Shown here piece after piece: positions 34,398 through 36,143 of a stretch of DNA of 36,143 nucleotides. The notes beneath the pieces were generated by a model that ran no database searches, was not told the DNA's origin, and was given only the letters and a program-made list of their open reading frames with translations. Each line of letters begins with the position of its first letter. Positions within the stretch are counted from its first letter, which is position 1. The DNA comes from an uncultured Bacillus sp. (GTDB lineage: Bacteria > Bacillota > Bacilli > Bacillales_B > DSM-18226), in the NCBI RefSeq assembly GCF_946478885.1, contig NZ_CAMLDX010000029.1:1-36143 (forward strand), read 5' to 3'. The position numbers and the translations under genes are program-made.

Positions 34398-35453
34398 TTA
34401 ATTAAATGTTACTGGTGTCATGGAAGCATCAATTGAATCCATGACATAATTATGATCCGTTAAATAGTCGAGCAAGGCAGGCAACTGTGCTAATGTTTCC
34501 TCTTTTTCATGAAGCAGGATGACAATAGGTTCCGTATTATCTGATCGCACTTCAAGCTGTGCTATGCAATTTTCAACAAACCGATAATCACGGTAATACC
34601 AATCCTTGCTGTCAATATTCCAATCCCACATTAAAAATCCGTTTTCGCGTACAGCCTGTACATAGGAGTCCTGCATATGCGGAACACTTCCGTATGGAGT
34701 GCGGATTAGCATCGTATCAACACCGCTTACTTCCTTCACCGTGCTCCGTACTTGATTCATTTCCGAAATGACATTGGCTGCTGACTGATAAAATATCTTC
34801 ACATTATGACTGACGCTATGCAGCCCGACGCTATGCCCCAATGACACCATTTTATTGACAGCATCAGGAAAGTTTCTAATATTTCTATCAATCATAAAAA
34901 ATGTTGCCTTCGCATGATAAGATTCAAGCAGAGCCAGCAACTGTCCAGAGAACTGATTCGGACCATCATCAAAGGTTAAATACACGGTTTTCTCATTCAA
35001 TCCGCTATCAGCAACAGCTTCCTCCTGAATACCTTGTTCAGGTTGAGAAGTACTATCAACGTTACCTGCAAAATTCTCTTGATCGTTTAAACTGCTATTT
35101 TCAGGATCTGTCGAATCTTCCATTTCTGTTTTTATATTATTGTAGTAATTCCCTATAAAAATATGATTTCTTCTCAAATCATTTTCCAAAGCGTCCTGGG
35201 CAAATGATTTGGAATAAATATATTTTTCATGCAACAACAACGGAGAAATTACGGATGTAACGCTTGGTCCTTTTTCCACGAATCCGGTTTCTATTTCATC
35301 ATTTGCAAATATCCCTTTAAACACAGCATCTAGATTCATATTATCATAGATCATACTGCCTAATAAAACGAACAAAACACTTAAAATAAAGCGATACACG
35401 GATCTCCTGAATCTCTTTTTCTTTCTTGCTTGAAACCTTTCTTTCCTATTCAT
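34398..35453 (-). CDS. Membrane-anchored polysaccharide deacetylase (NodB domain)
   Basis: A 351-residue protein with a basic N-terminus, one membrane anchor (~19-38), a ~110-residue acidic variable stretch, and a C-terminal NodB deacetylase domain. The five motifs are visible: TFDDGPN (D162, D163), HSVSH (H212, H216), RTPYG (R251), DWNIDSKDW (W276/D277/W278) and ILLHE (H315). It likely removes acetyl groups from peptidoglycan or another surface glycan; the exact substrate is not readable. The ATG at 35453 (MNRKERFQARKKKRFRRSVY) is preferred over an ATG 24 codons upstream because AAAGGGG lies before it. Palindromes lie ahead of the gene. Confidence 0.92.
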   Translation of the reverse strand: MNRKERFQARKKKRFRRSVYRFILSVLFVLLGSMIYDNMNLDAVFKGIFANDEIETGFVEKGPSVTSVISPLLLHEKYIYSKSFAQDALENDLRRNHIFIGNYYNNIKTEMEDSTDPENSSLNDQENFAGNVDSTSQPEQGIQEEAVADSGLNEKTVYLTFDDGPNQFSGQLLALLESYHAKATFFMIDRNIRNFPDAVNKMVSLGHSVGLHSVSHNVKIFYQSAANVISEMNQVRSTVKEVSGVDTMLIRTPYGSVPHMQDSYVQAVRENGFLMWDWNIDSKDWYYRDYRFVENCIAQLEVRSDNTEPIVILLHEKEETLAQLPALLDYLTDHNYVMDSIDASMTPVTFN

Positions 35454-35541
35454 TGTACCCGTTAACCCCTTTATACTTTTTCCAATCGGCCAAAATCGCC
35501 TATAATCAAAAAACTTGTGCAGCATTTATTCAATGGTACAT

Positions 35542-35582
35542 TTTGTACAAATTAATGCATTTGTTAACAATATATAACAAAT
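35542..35582. promoter_or_regulatory. Clustered palindromes upstream of the deacetylase gene
   Basis: TTTGTACAAA (35542-35551) is a perfect 10-bp palindrome. ATTTGTTA-N8-TAACAAAT (35559-35566 and 35575-35582) is a perfect 8-bp inverted repeat next to it. They lie ~90-130 bases before the deacetylase start, where a promoter should be, although I see no clear -35/-10. They could be operators for an unknown regulator. Confidence 0.35.
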
Positions 35583-35831
35583 ATTACATTTTTTCATTAC
35601 ATTTTTTTCCATTTTATTAAATAACTGCTCAGCATTCTTTTCTCTCCCATACATTTAGATACAACCATGCGGCTCAGAATAATGATTTGTAAACGTCAAA
35701 CATTCTTCCTGCATTGTAATCTTTTATAATGGCGAGTAGCTATTTTATCTTATCCAAACCTCAATTAAATTTCTATCATTTTCGACATAGAAAACAACAA
35801 ATGTTCATTTTCATTCTTTAGTCATGATTAT

Positions 35832-35852
35832 AACGAGCACATTTTGCTCGTT
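35832..35852. terminator. Hairpin, possible terminator
   Basis: A perfect 8-bp stem AACGAGCA/TGCTCGTT with a 5-base loop; a short T run follows on the plus strand. It may belong to a gene beyond the right edge. Confidence 0.4.
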
Positions 35853-35878
35853 TCACCTTTAATCCTTCATATATTCAT

Positions 35879-35906
35879 AAAAAATAGGAAAATATGCCTA
35901 TTTTTT
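35879..35906. terminator. Bidirectional terminator
   Basis: A perfect 10-bp stem AAAAAATAGG/CCTATTTTTT with an 8-base loop; both ends are A/T tracts, so it works on either strand. No gene inside the window clearly uses it; it probably ends a minus-strand transcript from outside the right edge. Confidence 0.65.
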
Positions 35907-36099
35907 GTACGGAATATGCCTTCCAAGGACACAAAGTGCTTATTTTTTTGTAATCAAGCGGAGCGCTCAAAGAATTCAAAATAATCCATGACGCTTCCTT
36001 CTCATGATCCTTAAAGGGACGTCATTCATGATCTTGCTACCCGACTTATCCATGAAACCCTCATGTGATGAAAAAAAGTGAAGGGACGTTTAATATGGT

Positions 36100-36143
36100 A
36101 CCTGTAGTTAGGACACTTGAAAAAAAGTGTTTTATCTACAGGT
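36100..36143. mobile_element. Possible insertion-sequence end, truncated by the window
   Basis: Nested perfect inverted repeats ACCTGTAG...CTACAGGT (36100-36107 and 36136-36143) and ACACTT/AAGTGT (36113-36118 and 36125-36130) around an A-rich loop. On the minus strand ACACTTTTTTTCAAGTGTCC resembles the non-coding 3' end of IS3-family elements in Firmicutes, from memory. No transposase codons lie inside the window. It could equally be an ordinary terminator. Confidence 0.3.

Larger units (their letters stand above)
35454..36143. other. Right-edge non-coding region
   Basis: No reading frame here is convincing. I see palindromes at 35542-35551 and 35559-35582 near the deacetylase promoter, a hairpin at 35832-35852, a terminator at 35879-35906, a repeated TCATGATC and a repeated AAGGGACGT in ~35995-36090, and a terminal inverted-repeat hairpin at 36100-36143 cut by the window end. 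Confidence 0.6.

Noticed and set aside
1..36143. Search for CRISPR arrays, tRNA/rRNA genes, prophage, toxin-antitoxin or defence genes
   Set aside because: No regularly spaced repeats, no tRNA-like cloverleaf, no integrase, phage or nuclease-type defence gene was seen; the window is core genome with short variable segments.

Overview
This window is chromosomal DNA from a low-GC, endospore-forming Gram-positive bacterium of the Bacillaceae. The evidence is gene content (spoVS, ricA, spoIIIE, tepA), strong AGGAGG-type ribosome binding sites with many GTG/TTG starts, AT-rich intergenic DNA, LexA and CcpA sites of the Bacillus type, and a gene order that follows the Bacillus subtilis ymfC-ymcA segment. 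No species call can be made from sequence alone.

Layout. From 330 to 19465 almost everything is on the minus strand. Read in transcription order (right to left) it is: GntR regulator ymfC; the M16 pair ymfF-ymfH; the SDR ymfI; DUF3243 ymfJ; DUF3388 ymfK; rodZ; pgsA; cinA; recA; rny; ymdB; spoVS; korA-korB; miaB-ricA. Compared with B. subtilis, korAB stands where I recall tdh-kbl, pbpX is absent between recA and rny, and no cotE start follows ricA. At 19745-22370 a plus-strand queuosine operon (queF-queC-queD-queE) sits behind a good sigma-A promoter and a preQ1-I riboswitch with a readable terminator/antiterminator switch. From 22512 to 25964 the minus strand resumes with spoIIIE, ylzJ and tepA. 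The right third (26225-35453) is more variable: a CoA-type NUDIX hydrolase, a DinB-family protein, a PPK2-type polyphosphate kinase, a CBO0543-like membrane protein, a plus-strand MenC/NSAR enolase-superfamily enzyme, an OmpR-type two-component system with two PepSY proteins downstream, and a membrane-anchored polysaccharide deacetylase. The last ~690 bases hold no gene; they contain terminators, palindromes, and at the extreme end a hairpin resembling an insertion-sequence end.

How the genes work together. miaB modifies tRNA, and the que genes make the queuosine precursor preQ1. rny, ymdB and ricA belong to RNA turnover and its control. recA and cinA belong to DNA repair/competence, pgsA and rodZ to the membrane and cell shape, and spoVS, spoIIIE and tepA to sporulation/germination. 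Regulatory sites readable here are a one-mismatch LexA box at recA, two cre-type sites at korAB (one overlapping the predicted transcription start), a sigma-H-like promoter at spoVS, and palindromes upstream of ymfC, ymfK and the deacetylase gene.

Most of the window is conserved core genome. The least explained items are (i) a family of about 115-bp imperfect-palindrome intergenic repeats (four clear copies, each at the 3' end of a gene), (ii) a structured, relatively GC-rich leader of about 270 nt in front of pgsA, and (iii) the DUF3388 protein, an ACT-like domain joined to a P-loop next to rodZ. I found no defence system, prophage, CRISPR array, tRNA or rRNA.
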